Positions 9,056-18,014 of a DNA stretch of 64,000 nt are shown one piece after another. Both the position numbers and the translations under genes were made by a program. Numbering within the stretch: position 1 is the stretch's first letter; the number at the start of each line of letters is the position of its first letter. Origin of the DNA: Sphaerotilus montanus (GTDB lineage Bacteria; Pseudomonadota; Gammaproteobacteria; Burkholderiales; Burkholderiaceae_C); NCBI RefSeq assembly GCF_013410775.1, contig NZ_JACCFH010000001.1:2170001-2234000 (forward strand), given 5' to 3'. Below the pieces are notes generated by a model, which was not told the origin of the DNA, searched no databases, and saw nothing but the letters and a program-made list of their open reading frames with translations.

Positions 9056-9458
9056 CGGGCGCTCCTGTGAGATGTCCAGTGAGGAGGTCACCGGTATCAG
9101 TCGCCGCGATCAATCGTTCCAGTCGGACGAGTGCACGTTCCAGGTTGAAGGCGGTCGGCACATCGACCAGGTTGCGGCCCATCTCCACCAGGGTCAGCGC
9201 CACCGCGGGCTGCACGCCGCAGACCACGACACACGCGCCCAGGATGCGCAGCATGCGGGCCGTGTCGTTGAGCACCCGCGCCATGTACGAATCGACCACG
9301 TCGAGCGCACTGACGTCGATCACGACGCCGCGGACCTGGTCCTGCGCCACCCGTTCTGTGAGGTCGCTCTGGAAACTGAGCACGCCTTCGTCATCCACGT
9401 CGGCGTGCAGGGGCACGATCAGGATGTGGGCGTTCAGTCGAAGCAGGGGTACGCGCAT
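9036..9458 (-). CDS. rsbS: RsbS-like STAS protein (stressosome scaffold)
   Basis: A 140-residue single STAS domain. The phosphorylatable serine is Ser57 in IDVSALDVVDSYMARVL, followed by VVVCGVQPAVALTLVEMG, which matches the RsbS pattern closely. RsbS forms the stressosome core with RsbR and holds RsbT until phosphorylated. It is four bases downstream of rsbR and overlaps rsbT. Confidence 0.92.
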   Translation of the reverse strand: MRVPLLRLNAHILIVPLHADVDDEGVLSFQSDLTERVAQDQVRGVVIDVSALDVVDSYMARVLNDTARMLRILGACVVVCGVQPAVALTLVEMGRNLVDVPTAFNLERALVRLERLIAATDTGDLLTGHLTGAPDEFAND

Positions 9459-9461
9459 CGG

Positions 9462-10325
9462 TCAGCCCCCCTTTTGCAGATGGCCGTTCAACTGCCGCCC
9501 GGTCATGCGCAGCGCCAGGACCACGCCCGCCTTGAGCGAGCCGCGGGTGGGCACTGCGGACAGGTCGATCCCGAGCTTGACCATGGTCAGCGCAGTGCTC
9601 GGGCTGATGCCGGTCAGGATCACCTGCGTGCCGAGCATCTCGGCAGCAGCCACGGTGCGCAGCAGGTGCCGCGCGACGCTGGTGTCCATCACGGGCACAC
9701 CGGTCACGTCGATCAGCGTGACCTCCGCCTCGGTGCGCCCGATGGCTTCGAGCAGCCGCTCGGCCACCTGCACCGCTCGCACGGAATCGACGATGCCCAC
9801 CAGCGGCAGCAGCAGGATCGAGTCCCACAGCGTGATCACCGGCGTGGACATGTCGAGCAGCGACTGCGCCTGGCTGCGGATCACGGATTCTCGCGTGGTG
9901 ACGAATTGCGATACCAGCGTCATCACGCAGCGGTCGAGCAGGGACTGCAGGCGCCACAGCGCTTCGGTCTGCAGGGTCGGGTCGCATGTACCGGGTGCCA
10001 TCAGCCGCGCCAGCAGGACGTCCTTGCACGACTGGACAAACCGGACGGAGGCTTCCGGTGCCTGGCCGCGCGCGGCGCGCACCTGGCTGGCCGAGCGCAG
10101 CACGCCGTCGAGTTGCTGCTGGGCGGCGGCGGCCTCCAGCTGGTCGGTCTGTCCGAGGGCGTGTCGCAGGGCGTCCAGCAATTCGTTCATCTCCGCATGC
10201 AGGCTGTCCATGTCGGCGCCAGCGAGCGCGGGACTGCCCAGCCGAGCCTTCCAGTCCGTCAGCAGTTCATCGTGGTGATCAGAGATCAGTTGCTGCAGCG
10301 CGGGCGCTACGGAAGGCGAGGGCAT
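9462..10325 (-). CDS. rsbR: RsbR-like stressosome sensor protein
   Basis: A 287-residue protein with a helical N-terminal sensor region (residues 1-155) and a C-terminal STAS domain (160-275). The STAS part reads IDVTGVPVMDTSVARHLL and ILTGISPSTALTMVKLGIDLS, as in RsbR. Thr215 and Thr247 sit about where RsbR phosphothreonines are expected. The N-terminus resembles the RsbRD_N-type helical domain rather than PAS; ligand unknown. The start at 10325 (MPSPSVAPAL) is chosen because an earlier Met at 10385 would overlap the upstream receiver gene by 41 bases. Confidence 0.88.
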   Translation of the reverse strand: MPSPSVAPALQQLISDHHDELLTDWKARLGSPALAGADMDSLHAEMNELLDALRHALGQTDQLEAAAAQQQLDGVLRSASQVRAARGQAPEASVRFVQSCKDVLLARLMAPGTCDPTLQTEALWRLQSLLDRCVMTLVSQFVTTRESVIRSQAQSLLDMSTPVITLWDSILLLPLVGIVDSVRAVQVAERLLEAIGRTEAEVTLIDVTGVPVMDTSVARHLLRTVAAAEMLGTQVILTGISPSTALTMVKLGIDLSAVPTRGSLKAGVVLALRMTGRQLNGHLQKGG

Positions 10326-10344
10326 GGGTGATCCATTCCGGAAT

Positions 10345-10722
10345 TCAGGGCGGTAGCACCGAACGGACTGCGGCTTGCAAGGCATCGCGACCGAAGGGTT
10401 TGGGGAGAGATTTTGCCACTCCGAGCAGATTTGCCGTGTCGAGATTGAACTGAGGGGACAGTGTCCGGCGCCCCCCGGAGATGGCGATCACGGGCAGACC
10501 AGGGTGGGACTGCTTCAATTGCACGATGAATTGCGCCCCATCCATCACCGGCATCAGCATGTCGGTGATCACGAGGTCCACACCTGAGGCGTGCTGGGCC
10601 AGGTGCAGCAGGCCGGCTGCGCCACCTGCCACGTCGATGACCCGGTGACCGTCGAGTTCAAGCAACTGGCGCACGGTATCGCGCAACAGCGCGTCGTCAT
10701 CGACTAGGAGGATGGTGTGCAT
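10345..10722 (-). CDS. Single-domain response regulator
   Basis: A 125-residue receiver. Acidic pocket DDD near residues 8-10, phosphoacceptor Asp in VITDMLMPVMDG, Thr/Ser position in VIAISGG and Lys in AKSLPKPFG. No output domain. It sits at the junction between the last receptor-like gene (14 bases away) and rsbR (19 bases away), so it is well placed to carry phosphate from CheA or from the operon's histidine kinase. Partner unproven. Confidence 0.9.
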   Translation of the reverse strand: MHTILLVDDDALLRDTVRQLLELDGHRVIDVAGGAAGLLHLAQHASGVDLVITDMLMPVMDGAQFIVQLKQSHPGLPVIAISGGRRTLSPQFNLDTANLLGVAKSLPKPFGRDALQAAVRSVLPP

Positions 10723-10735
10723 GTGTGTGACGCAG

Positions 10736-11908
10736 TCAGAACAGTTCGATGTGCTGTGAGACCGTCCGGTCTGCAGGACTGTCGGTGTGCGGATCAGGGG
10801 GGCGGTGTGCTTTCTCGATGGTCATGTACTGGTCCAGCAGTGCCCGTGCACGCGCATCGAGATCGGCCAGATCAGGCTGTCCGCTTTCAACCTGGGTGAG
10901 CAGGTGGCCCAGCAGCGCGTGCCGCTGCTCGAAAACAGGTGCCTGTCGGCCGATGATCTGCTTGAATACGTCGTGGTACTGTCCCGCATCAAGCAGGGAC
11001 AGAATGCCCTTGCTGAGTTCGGTGTTGTGCTCGGTGATGGCGGTCAGGAGCATGTTGTAGAACTGGCGCATGTCGAGGTAGCCTTCGTCGAACTTGCCGG
11101 TCAGTGTCAGCAGCCGTGCCACTTCGCGCTCGTTGTACTGCATGCGCTGGGCAAATTCGCCCGCCAGGCGCGCCTGAACGGTATCCACCAGATGGCGGAT
11201 GTTCTGTTCGATGCTCTTGGCGGAGTTGCTCGATTGCAGTGCCAGACGCCGGACCTCGCTGGCCAGCACCGAGAACGCGCGGCCAGCCTCGCCGGCATGG
11301 GCAGCGGCGATCGCCGCGTTGATCGACAGGATCTCCGTCTGGCGGGCCATGTCGCGGATGGTCTCGGAAATCGACGACAGTTGTCCCACCTCGGTGACCA
11401 GTCGTTCCAGATAGGCGCGCTCTTGTGCGATCTGCTCGGGGAGTGCTTGAACGAAGTTGGAAAACTCGGTCGCGATCGAGCCATTGTGTTCGATCATCGA
11501 CTGCATCTCGATGCTCTGCCGGTTGGCCGTCTGCAGGTAGTCGAGCAACCGCCCGGCCAGCTGGTGCAGGTGCGTGACACGATCGATGGTGTTCAGCGAA
11601 GAGGTTTCCGACAGGCTGACTGCACGGTCCAGTTGCTGCAGCATCTGCTGGTCCAGTGCTTCCATGGTCTGCCGCACGCCGGTATCAGCCTCGGTGTGCG
11701 TCGTTGCCTGGCGCTGCAGTCGGTAGCGCAATGTCCTCCACCAGAACAGCACGCCGGACCCTGTCAGCAGCAGCCCGCCCAGGTCGGATGCCAGTGTCCA
11801 GCCGGTTCGCAGCAGATCGGACGTCACCAATCCTGTTCCGCATAGCCCGACCAGTATCAGCGCCTGTTCCAGGGTCGTGAATTGTTTCAGGATGACGGTA
11901 GTTCTCAT
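10736..11908 (-). CDS. Membrane-anchored methyl-accepting chemotaxis-like receptor, IELF tail
   Basis: About 390 residues. Two closely spaced N-terminal membrane helices with almost no periplasmic loop, then a coiled coil and a signalling tip RDMARQTEILSINAAIAAA followed by EAGRAFSVLASEVRRLA. No HAMP or ligand-binding domain. The tip has AAIAAAHAG where most receptors have ASIEAARAG, so it is divergent. The protein ends VSQHIELF; the neighbouring receptor ends in the same IELF. ATG at 11908 is used; a GTG at 11926 in frame is an alternative. Confidence 0.8.
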   Translation of the reverse strand: MRTTVILKQFTTLEQALILVGLCGTGLVTSDLLRTGWTLASDLGGLLLTGSGVLFWWRTLRYRLQRQATTHTEADTGVRQTMEALDQQMLQQLDRAVSLSETSSLNTIDRVTHLHQLAGRLLDYLQTANRQSIEMQSMIEHNGSIATEFSNFVQALPEQIAQERAYLERLVTEVGQLSSISETIRDMARQTEILSINAAIAAAHAGEAGRAFSVLASEVRRLALQSSNSAKSIEQNIRHLVDTVQARLAGEFAQRMQYNEREVARLLTLTGKFDEGYLDMRQFYNMLLTAITEHNTELSKGILSLLDAGQYHDVFKQIIGRQAPVFEQRHALLGHLLTQVESGQPDLADLDARARALLDQYMTIEKAHRPPDPHTDSPADRTVSQHIELF

Positions 11909-11943
11909 GAGCCGGTTCTGTGTCACTGTGTGGCGAGCCTCGG

Positions 11944-13158
11944 CTAGAAAAGCTCGATGGGCGGCCCCATCGCGTTGTTTTCAGTCGGCATGGCGACATT
12001 CTTTTCGTTCGTCTGCACCTGCTGGTGGGGACTCCATTGACTTTGCATCACGTAGTTTTCTGTCCAGCGGGTCACCAGCTCTTCCAGTTGAACGGGAGGT
12101 GGCGGTGCCTGTCCGTCGATCAGTTGATAGAGCTGGGCAAAATGGTCCGACAGGCTGCTCAAGGCACTGTTCACCTGTTCCAGCATCTGGCGGTTGATGT
12201 CCTGGAACTGCATGTCGCCCAGCGTGTCGATGACGTCCCGGGTCATGAGTTGGATGCCTGAGTCCATGGTGCCCGACAGCTCGCTCAGGTAGGGCACTGT
12301 CTCGGACAGCGTGCGGCTCATCAGCTCGATCTGGTGGGCGATCTCGCCGAGCTGTTGGGTGGTGTCCCCTGCGCGTGTCGATTCGGCGGCCGCCATTTCC
12401 CGGTCGATCTGCTCGGCGGCTTGCAAGATGCCCCGTGTGATCTGCAGAGCGGCTTCTTCCGTCTGTGCGGAGAGGTTGCGGACCTCGGCGGCGACCACTT
12501 TGAAGCCGGCGCCTTCCGGCCCCGCCCGAGCGGCTTCGATGGACGCATTGAGCGACAGCAGGTGGGTCTGGCGCGAGATGTTCGAGATCAGCTCGGCCAG
12601 CGGCATCAGTTGGCGGACTTGCTTCGCCACGGCCCGTATCCGATAGCGGTTTTCGAGGTCGGCCGACTCGGCTGCCTTCTGGTGTTCGGACAGGGTATTC
12701 ACCGCTTTTGTGTGGCGTTCCACACCTGATAGCGAATCGGCAGACAGGGTGTGCGAGTGCCCCACTGCCTGCTCGATGCGCTCATGCAGTTGCACCACGT
12801 TGCCATGCACCCGTTGCATGCGCTCCATCATCGACAGCACCGCTTGCTCGGAGGTCTTGATGGTCGTCATGACTTGCGCCTTCAGGATGCCAAGCGCCTG
12901 GTGCAGCGTACCGATGTCCTGCGCCACGACTTGGTGTGCAGTGCCCTGTCCCGCGGTCTGCAGAGGCTTCTGGAACCGACCGAGCACGAGGCCGATCAGT
13001 AGTCCGCCGAGCATTTCCATGACACCGGTCCATGTCACCCGTTCGGGCCAGAGCTGTTGCAGCAGCAAGGCCAGTGCACTGACAAGCAGCACGCCCAGGT
13101 CACGCCATGTCAAACGACGCCAGGGCGTGAAGGTTGATGGCGTCAGCATGATCTTCAT
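11944..13158 (-). CDS. Membrane-anchored methyl-accepting chemotaxis-like receptor, IELF tail
   Basis: A 404-residue receptor with two N-terminal membrane helices (about 18-33 and 45-60), no periplasmic sensor and no HAMP. The signalling tip is [20 protein letters not shown] followed by [18 protein letters not shown]. The C-terminal extension after the coiled coil is polar ([14 protein letters not shown]) and ends GPPIELF. Start ATG at 13158 follows the CheY stop by seven bases; the longer frame overlaps that gene. With no sensor domain it probably reads membrane state or another protein; that is inference. Confidence 0.85.
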   Translation of the reverse strand: MKIMLTPSTFTPWRRLTWRDLGVLLVSALALLLQQLWPERVTWTGVMEMLGGLLIGLVLGRFQKPLQTAGQGTAHQVVAQDIGTLHQALGILKAQVMTTIKTSEQAVLSMMERMQRVHGNVVQLHERIEQAVGHSHTLSADSLSGVERHTKAVNTLSEHQKAAESADLENRYRIRAVAKQVRQLMPLAELISNISRQTHLLSLNASIEAARAGPEGAGFKVVAAEVRNLSAQTEEAALQITRGILQAAEQIDREMAAAESTRAGDTTQQLGEIAHQIELMSRTLSETVPYLSELSGTMDSGIQLMTRDVIDTLGDMQFQDINRQMLEQVNSALSSLSDHFAQLYQLIDGQAPPPPVQLEELVTRWTENYVMQSQWSPHQQVQTNEKNVAMPTENNAMGPPIELF

Positions 13159-13165
13159 GCTGGTT

Positions 13166-13531
13166 TCATGCCCCCGGAATGACTTGTCTGATGACCTTGA
13201 CCAGATCGGCACCACCGACGGGCTTGACCAGCCAGCCGGTGGCGCCATTTTTCTTGGCTTCATCACGCTTGCCTTGCTGGCTTTCTGTCGTCAGCGCCAG
13301 GATGGGTGTGAAGCGCAGCAGCTTGCGGGCTTCGCGGATCAGCTCGATGCCGTCCATCTTGGGCATGTTGATGTCCGTGATGATGAGGTCGGGCTTGAGG
13401 CCGGCCTTTAGCTTGCCCAGTGCTGCCTGGCCGTCGCTGGCCGTGTCAACCTTGAACCCGCTGATCTCCAGCGTGCCTTTCAGGCTCATCAGCATGGTGG
13501 CGGAATCATCGACCAGAAAAACGTGTTTCAT
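13166..13531 (-). CDS. CheY-like response regulator
   Basis: A 121-residue receiver with DD at residues 8-9, phospho-Asp in [19 protein letters not shown] for the switch Thr, and the conserved Lys in WLVKPVGG. It is CheY-sized with no output domain. Encoded between the small STAS-like gene and the first membrane receptor, it is the second CheY of this operon. Two CheYs for one CheA often mean one output protein and one phosphate sink; which is which cannot be told. Confidence 0.92.
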   Translation of the reverse strand: MKHVFLVDDSATMLMSLKGTLEISGFKVDTASDGQAALGKLKAGLKPDLIITDINMPKMDGIELIREARKLLRFTPILALTTESQQGKRDEAKKNGATGWLVKPVGGADLVKVIRQVIPGA

Positions 13532-13563
13532 CGGAATTCTCGGTTGGCGCAGAAGGTGTCAGG

Positions 13564-13800
13564 TCAGTTCGATCGGGGGGCGGCCAGCACAGCCTGCAGC
13601 CACGGATCCGCCGGCTGGCCGATGATCCGCGGGCGCAGGGCCAGCAGTACTTGCAGGACGGCGGCGTGCATCTGCTGGCACCGTGTCACGTTTACGGCCG
13701 ATCCAGGTCGGGACTTGAGCCATTCCAGAAGAATTTCAGCGTCTTCCGCGCTCACCAGGCCCTGCAGGGTGGCCGACTTTTTCAGATACCGGATGCCCAT
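13564..13800 (-). CDS. Small STAS-like protein in the chemotaxis operon
   Basis: A 78-residue protein whose pattern (ATLQGLVSAEDAEILLEWL, then AVNVTRCQQMHAAVLQVLLA) resembles a compact STAS or anti-sigma-antagonist fold. The usual DSS phosphorylation site is replaced by a CQQMHAAV segment, so it may be non-phosphorylatable. Its ATG shares one base with the cheA stop (TGATG), implying coupled translation and a role with CheA. The family assignment is tentative. Confidence 0.65.
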   Translation of the reverse strand: MGIRYLKKSATLQGLVSAEDAEILLEWLKSRPGSAVNVTRCQQMHAAVLQVLLALRPRIIGQPADPWLQAVLAAPRSN

Positions 13801-16085
13801 CAGACAAGCTCCTTCGGGTTGAGGATCATCAGCACGCTGCCGTCGCCCATCAGCGCCGTGCCAGCAAACCCGGTGATGCCGGTCAGCACGCCTTCGAGCG
13901 GCTTGAGGATGATGTCGGAGGTGCCGTGGAAGTTGTCCACCAGCAAGCCGACGTTTTCGCTGCCGAGCCGCACCACCAGCACGGCCAGTTCGCCGTCCTC
14001 GTTCGGCCGGGGCGCGCAGTCCAGGCCCAGCAGCTCGTTCAGCGCCCGCAGCGGCACGATGCGCCCGCGCAGCACGGTGGTCTGAGAACGCTTGAAGTGG
14101 TGGATGTCCTCGGCTGGCACCCGCACCGTCTCGACGATCAGGTCCATCGGCACGCCGAACCGGCGCTCGCCTGCCTCGATCATCATCACGTTGGTGACCG
14201 CCATCGACAGCGGCAGCGTCAACCGCACCGTGGTGCCCTGGCCGCGCACGCTGTCGAGTTCGACCTGGCCGTTGATGCGCTCGACTGCGTTGCGCACCAC
14301 GTCCATGCCGACGCCGCGCCCGGACAGGTCCGAGATCGCGTCGGAGGTGGAGAACCCTGGCAGGAACACCAGTTGCACTGCTTCGGTCTCGGTCAGGCTG
14401 GAGGCCCGGTCCGAGGGGATCAGGCCGCGTTCGACTGCCTTGAGACGCACGCGGTCGGTGTCGATGCCGGTGCCGTCGTCGCTGATGGTGAGCATCACGC
14501 GGTCGCCTTCCTGACGCGCCGCGACGCGCAGTGTGCCCTGGGCGGGTTTGCCGGCGGCCAGGCGAACCTCCGGCGTTTCCAGCCCATGGTCCAGGCTGTT
14601 GCGCAGGATGTGGATCAGCGGATCCGCCAGCGACTCGATGACGTTCTTGTCCGCTTCGGTGTCCTCGCCCTCGATGACCAGGCTGACGTCCTTGCCGAGC
14701 TTCTTGCTCAAGTCGCGCACGAGCCGACCGAAGCGCTGGAAGATGATGCCGACCGGCAGCATGCGCACCTGCATGATGGCGTGCTGCATGTCCTCGGCGA
14801 TGCGGTTGATCACCGAATACTGGGTCTTGATCTCGCGGGCCAGTTCCCGCTGTCCGAACAGCGACTCAGCCCGCGTGGCCAGGTAGGGCAGGGCGTTCTT
14901 GGCCACCACCATCTCGCCGATCAGCTCCATGAGTCGGTCGATCTTGTCCTGCGACACCTTGAGCACCTTCTGGCCGCGCTCGGCGCCGCCCTCCTCGGCA
15001 GTCGGGTGGGTCGCGTTGCGGCGGGGGGGCTGCGGCATCGCCTGCGGGTGGCCGGGCGGGTGGGCGTGACCGTGTCCATCGGGGTGGTACTGCTGTGCCC
15101 ATTGCGCCAGCGGCACCGGGCCCGGTGCCAGCCCCTGCAACGCCGTGCGGGCCTGACTGACGAGCGCATGATCGTCCCGGCAGGCCAGCAGGTTCGCCAG
15201 CGTCTGCCGCACGGCAGCCACCGTGCCAGCCGAAACCCCGGTGCGGCCCAGCAAGCGGCGCTGGTCGTCCCACACCTGCTGGAGACGGGTATTCAGCAGG
15301 TCCACGTGGGGAGCCGGGGTGGGTACAGCGACGGCCACCGGGGGCGCCAGCACGCGCCAGTAGTCCACCTGTTCTGGCACATAGCGGAAGTGGGCCTCGA
15401 CCTCGGCCAGAGGTGCTTCGCTCACCAGGCGAATGTCCAGGTTGCAGGCGTAGCAGTCGAACTGATCGCCCTCGGGCCACGGCGCGTTTGGCCGCACGTC
15501 CAGGTGCAGCAGCCCCGGCGCCGTGCGGGCCAGGTGCCAGGGATCTTCGCCCTTGAAGAAGCAGGTCTCTTCGGGCACGTAGCGCACGAGCACCCGCCCG
15601 GGCTGGCGCCACTCGGCGGGCAGCGGGTTCGACCAGTCGGGCGCGGCCAGGGCCGCCTCGCTCCGTCCTGCCACAGGGGCTACAACCGGCTCGCCAATCT
15701 GGTCCCGCAGCGCGGCGGCCAGCAGGCGCGCACGGTCCTGCGTGCCTTCAGGCAGGGTACCTTCGGCCTCGATCACGTCGATCAGCGAGGCGGTGTAGTC
15801 CATCGCCTCCAGCAGCGCGTCGGCGATCGATTCGTTGTACGACAGGCGGCCGTTGCGGATGCGGTCCAGCACGTCTTCCCCGGCATGGACCACCAGCTCC
15901 AGCGCCTTGAACTCGAACAGTCCGCAGTTGCCCTTGAGGGTGTGGACTTGCCGGAACAGGTCGTTGAGCAGGTCGGGGTCCTGTGGGGCCTTCTCCACGT
16001 CCAGCAGTCGCTGGCCGACACGTTCCAGGCACTCGCGCGACTCCAGGATGAACTGGTCGAGCAGTTCCGTCGAATTCAGACTCAT
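13800..16085 (-). CDS. cheA: Chemotaxis histidine kinase CheA
   Basis: 761 residues. N-terminal HPt domain with His48 in VHTLKGNCG; a middle region of about 150-340 (two VRYVPE-type repeats, probably the response-regulator docking part); a His/Pro-rich linker near 345-365; dimerisation helices; an HATPase with HILRNSLDHGLE, DDGTGID and GRGVGMDVV; and a C-terminal CheW-like domain. CheA phosphorylates CheY and CheB when stimulated by receptors. It overlaps cheY by four bases and the small STAS gene by one. Confidence 0.97.
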   Translation of the reverse strand: MSLNSTELLDQFILESRECLERVGQRLLDVEKAPQDPDLLNDLFRQVHTLKGNCGLFEFKALELVVHAGEDVLDRIRNGRLSYNESIADALLEAMDYTASLIDVIEAEGTLPEGTQDRARLLAAALRDQIGEPVVAPVAGRSEAALAAPDWSNPLPAEWRQPGRVLVRYVPEETCFFKGEDPWHLARTAPGLLHLDVRPNAPWPEGDQFDCYACNLDIRLVSEAPLAEVEAHFRYVPEQVDYWRVLAPPVAVAVPTPAPHVDLLNTRLQQVWDDQRRLLGRTGVSAGTVAAVRQTLANLLACRDDHALVSQARTALQGLAPGPVPLAQWAQQYHPDGHGHAHPPGHPQAMPQPPRRNATHPTAEEGGAERGQKVLKVSQDKIDRLMELIGEMVVAKNALPYLATRAESLFGQRELAREIKTQYSVINRIAEDMQHAIMQVRMLPVGIIFQRFGRLVRDLSKKLGKDVSLVIEGEDTEADKNVIESLADPLIHILRNSLDHGLETPEVRLAAGKPAQGTLRVAARQEGDRVMLTISDDGTGIDTDRVRLKAVERGLIPSDRASSLTETEAVQLVFLPGFSTSDAISDLSGRGVGMDVVRNAVERINGQVELDSVRGQGTTVRLTLPLSMAVTNVMMIEAGERRFGVPMDLIVETVRVPAEDIHHFKRSQTTVLRGRIVPLRALNELLGLDCAPRPNEDGELAVLVVRLGSENVGLLVDNFHGTSDIILKPLEGVLTGITGFAGTALMGDGSVLMILNPKELV

Positions 16086-16513
16086 GCCCGCACTCCTTGC
16101 AACGACTGGGCATCGGCTGCCCGCCGGGCCGCCTCGGCATCCCCGAGCATCAGGGCGGCGGTCAGTACCAGCCCCTGTGGTCGGGCGGGCTTGATCAGGT
16201 AGCCGTTGGCCCCGGCTTCCTCCGCGACCAGGGCGTCCTGGGGCTGCGCTTCGGTGGAGACCATCAGCACGGGCGCCTGGGCCCCATGAGGCAGGCGCCG
16301 CAGCTCCCGCACGAAGGTGTAGCCGTCCATCTTGGGCATGTTGATGTCCACCACGTACAGATCGAATGGCTGTTCCGGCGGCTGGTTCATCACCCGCTCC
16401 AGTGCTTCGAGGCCATTGACGGCCTCCTCGACGTGCCAGCCGGCGTCGCCGAGCATCTTGCGGTGGTACATGCGCACAGTGGCGGCGTCATCAACCACGA
16501 GGATGTTCTTCAT
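16082..16513 (-). CDS. cheY: CheY response regulator
   Basis: 143 residues. Receiver with DDAATVRMYHRKML at the N-terminus, phospho-Asp in [23 protein letters not shown] for the switch residue and YLIKPARP with the conserved Lys. It is a little longer than classic CheY because of a 15-residue tail. Stop and start overlap its neighbours cheA and cheR by four bases each (ATGA), the tightest part of the operon. Confidence 0.95.
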   Translation of the reverse strand: MKNILVVDDAATVRMYHRKMLGDAGWHVEEAVNGLEALERVMNQPPEQPFDLYVVDINMPKMDGYTFVRELRRLPHGAQAPVLMVSTEAQPQDALVAEEAGANGYLIKPARPQGLVLTAALMLGDAEAARRAADAQSLQGVRA

Positions 16514-17373
16514 GAGCGGTTCCCCGACATGGGTTTCTGGTAGACCATTGCGTCCGGGAAACGGCGCACGGTGTAGAGCGACGAGATGCGGCTCATCGAT
16601 TCCGAGTGGCCCAGGCAGACAAAGCCGCCCGGCGTGAGGGCGTCGTACATGGCCTCTGCCGCCAGGCGGCGCGACAGGTCGTCGAAATAGATCAGCAGGT
16701 TGCGACAGAAGATGACATCGATGTCGCGGAACCGGCGCGTGTCATTGGCGTCGCTGAGGTTGACGCGGCTGAAGTCCACCGCCGCGACCAGGTCGCGCGA
16801 GATCTCGAACTCGTTGTCCGAGCGGCGGTGGAAGTATTTGTCCAGGTAGGGTTTGGGCAACTGGCCGACCGAGCGCGCCGAGTACACCCCGCGCTGCGCC
16901 GCACTCAGCACGGTCGTGTCGATGTCCGACGACAGGATCTCCACCTCGTACTGGTCGATCAGCGGCCAGCGTTCCAGCAGGTAGATCGCGATCGAGTACG
17001 GCTCCTCGCCGGTGGACGACGGGATCGACCAGATCCGGATGCGGCTGCCCGGGCGCTTGTGGCGCACGACCTCGGCGAGCATGTCCCTGACCAGACAGTC
17101 GAACTGGTAGAACTCGCGGAAGAAGTAGGTCTCGTTGACCGTCATCGCGTTGACCAGTTGCTGCAGCTCGGCCCCGTCGGCCTCGAAACGCAATGCGATG
17201 AAGTACGATCGGAAGTTGTCCGCGCGGGTGGCCTCGATGCGGTCGATCAGCCGCTTGTCCACGAAATAGCGCTTGTTGTCCTCGAAATAGATGCCGGTCT
17301 TGCGGTAGAAGAATTCCCTGAATTTGAGGAAGTCCGAGTCCGTGATGACGGGTTGGGTGACGGCGGTTCTCAT
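16510..17373 (-). CDS. cheR: Chemoreceptor glutamate methyltransferase CheR
   Basis: 287 residues. N-terminal helical domain (FREFFYRKTGIYFEDNKRY), then the SAM-binding domain with SSTGEEPYSIAIYLLE, YEVEILSSDID, the FCRNLLIYF strand and a final LGHSES. CheR methylates receptor glutamates using SAM, opposing CheB. The start at 17373 lies four bases after the stop of the HEAT-repeat gene. No TPR extension is present. Confidence 0.96.
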   Translation of the reverse strand: MRTAVTQPVITDSDFLKFREFFYRKTGIYFEDNKRYFVDKRLIDRIEATRADNFRSYFIALRFEADGAELQQLVNAMTVNETYFFREFYQFDCLVRDMLAEVVRHKRPGSRIRIWSIPSSTGEEPYSIAIYLLERWPLIDQYEVEILSSDIDTTVLSAAQRGVYSARSVGQLPKPYLDKYFHRRSDNEFEISRDLVAAVDFSRVNLSDANDTRRFRDIDVIFCRNLLIYFDDLSRRLAAEAMYDALTPGGFVCLGHSESMSRISSLYTVRRFPDAMVYQKPMSGNRS

Positions 17374-17377
17374 GGGG

Positions 17378-18004
17378 TCAGGGTGACTCGATGCGGGCGA
17401 TGACCATGTCAGCGGTGAAGCCGATGAATGGATCCTGGGCAAAACGCTGTCGGGTGGCGCGCAGGGCCGCTACATGCTCGGGCTGGCCCACTTCGGCCAG
17501 CACATCAATCGCGGCGGCCACCACGTTCACCTCCTGCTCGTTGGCCAGCACCATCAGCAGCCACTGAGGCACCTGCTCGTGGCGGAGTTCGCCCAGCAGG
17601 TTGACCGTGAAAATCCGGACATCCACATCGGTGTCACCGAGCAGCGCAGTGATGCGGGGTGCGACCGCGCGCGGCATGCCGGCCAGCGCCTCGATCGCCC
17701 GGTTGCGCAACTGCGCGTCGTCGCGGCGCAGCAGTGGCAGCAGCGCGCTCACGCTGTCCGGCGTGGCCATGGTGCCCAGCGAGGTGAACAGCGCTTCGCG
17801 CACGCTACTGTCCTGCTCCTGCAACAACTGTTCGCCTAGCGCTCTGACCGTGTCGGGGTGGGCGGCCAAGTCGCGCGCCGCCCAGCGCCGCAGTTCGATT
17901 TCCGGGCTGCGCAACTGGGCGATCAGGCCCTGGGCATCGCGGGGCAGTGCTCGGTCAATGACCGGGCGCAGCGGGTCGAGTTCGGAGTTCTTGCGCAGTC
18001 CCAT
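17378..18004 (-). CDS. HEAT-repeat protein in the chemotaxis operon
   Basis: A 208-residue alpha-solenoid. At least four HEAT-type helix pairs are visible, e.g. IAQLRSPEIELRRWAARDLA, LLPLLRRDDAQLRNRAIEAL and ITALLGDTDVDVRIFTVNLL. No catalytic motif. It lies between cheB (10 bases) and cheR (4 bases). HEAT proteins are protein-protein scaffolds, so it may tether or tune the adaptation enzymes; this is inference. Confidence 0.85.
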   Translation of the reverse strand: MGLRKNSELDPLRPVIDRALPRDAQGLIAQLRSPEIELRRWAARDLAAHPDTVRALGEQLLQEQDSSVREALFTSLGTMATPDSVSALLPLLRRDDAQLRNRAIEALAGMPRAVAPRITALLGDTDVDVRIFTVNLLGELRHEQVPQWLLMVLANEQEVNVVAAAIDVLAEVGQPEHVAALRATRQRFAQDPFIGFTADMVIARIESP

Positions 18005-18014
18005 CAGATGGCCT

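Noticed and set aside
13926-16202. Long plus-strand open frame opposite cheA
   Set aside because: Antisense of a certain CheA gene with no recognisable domain.
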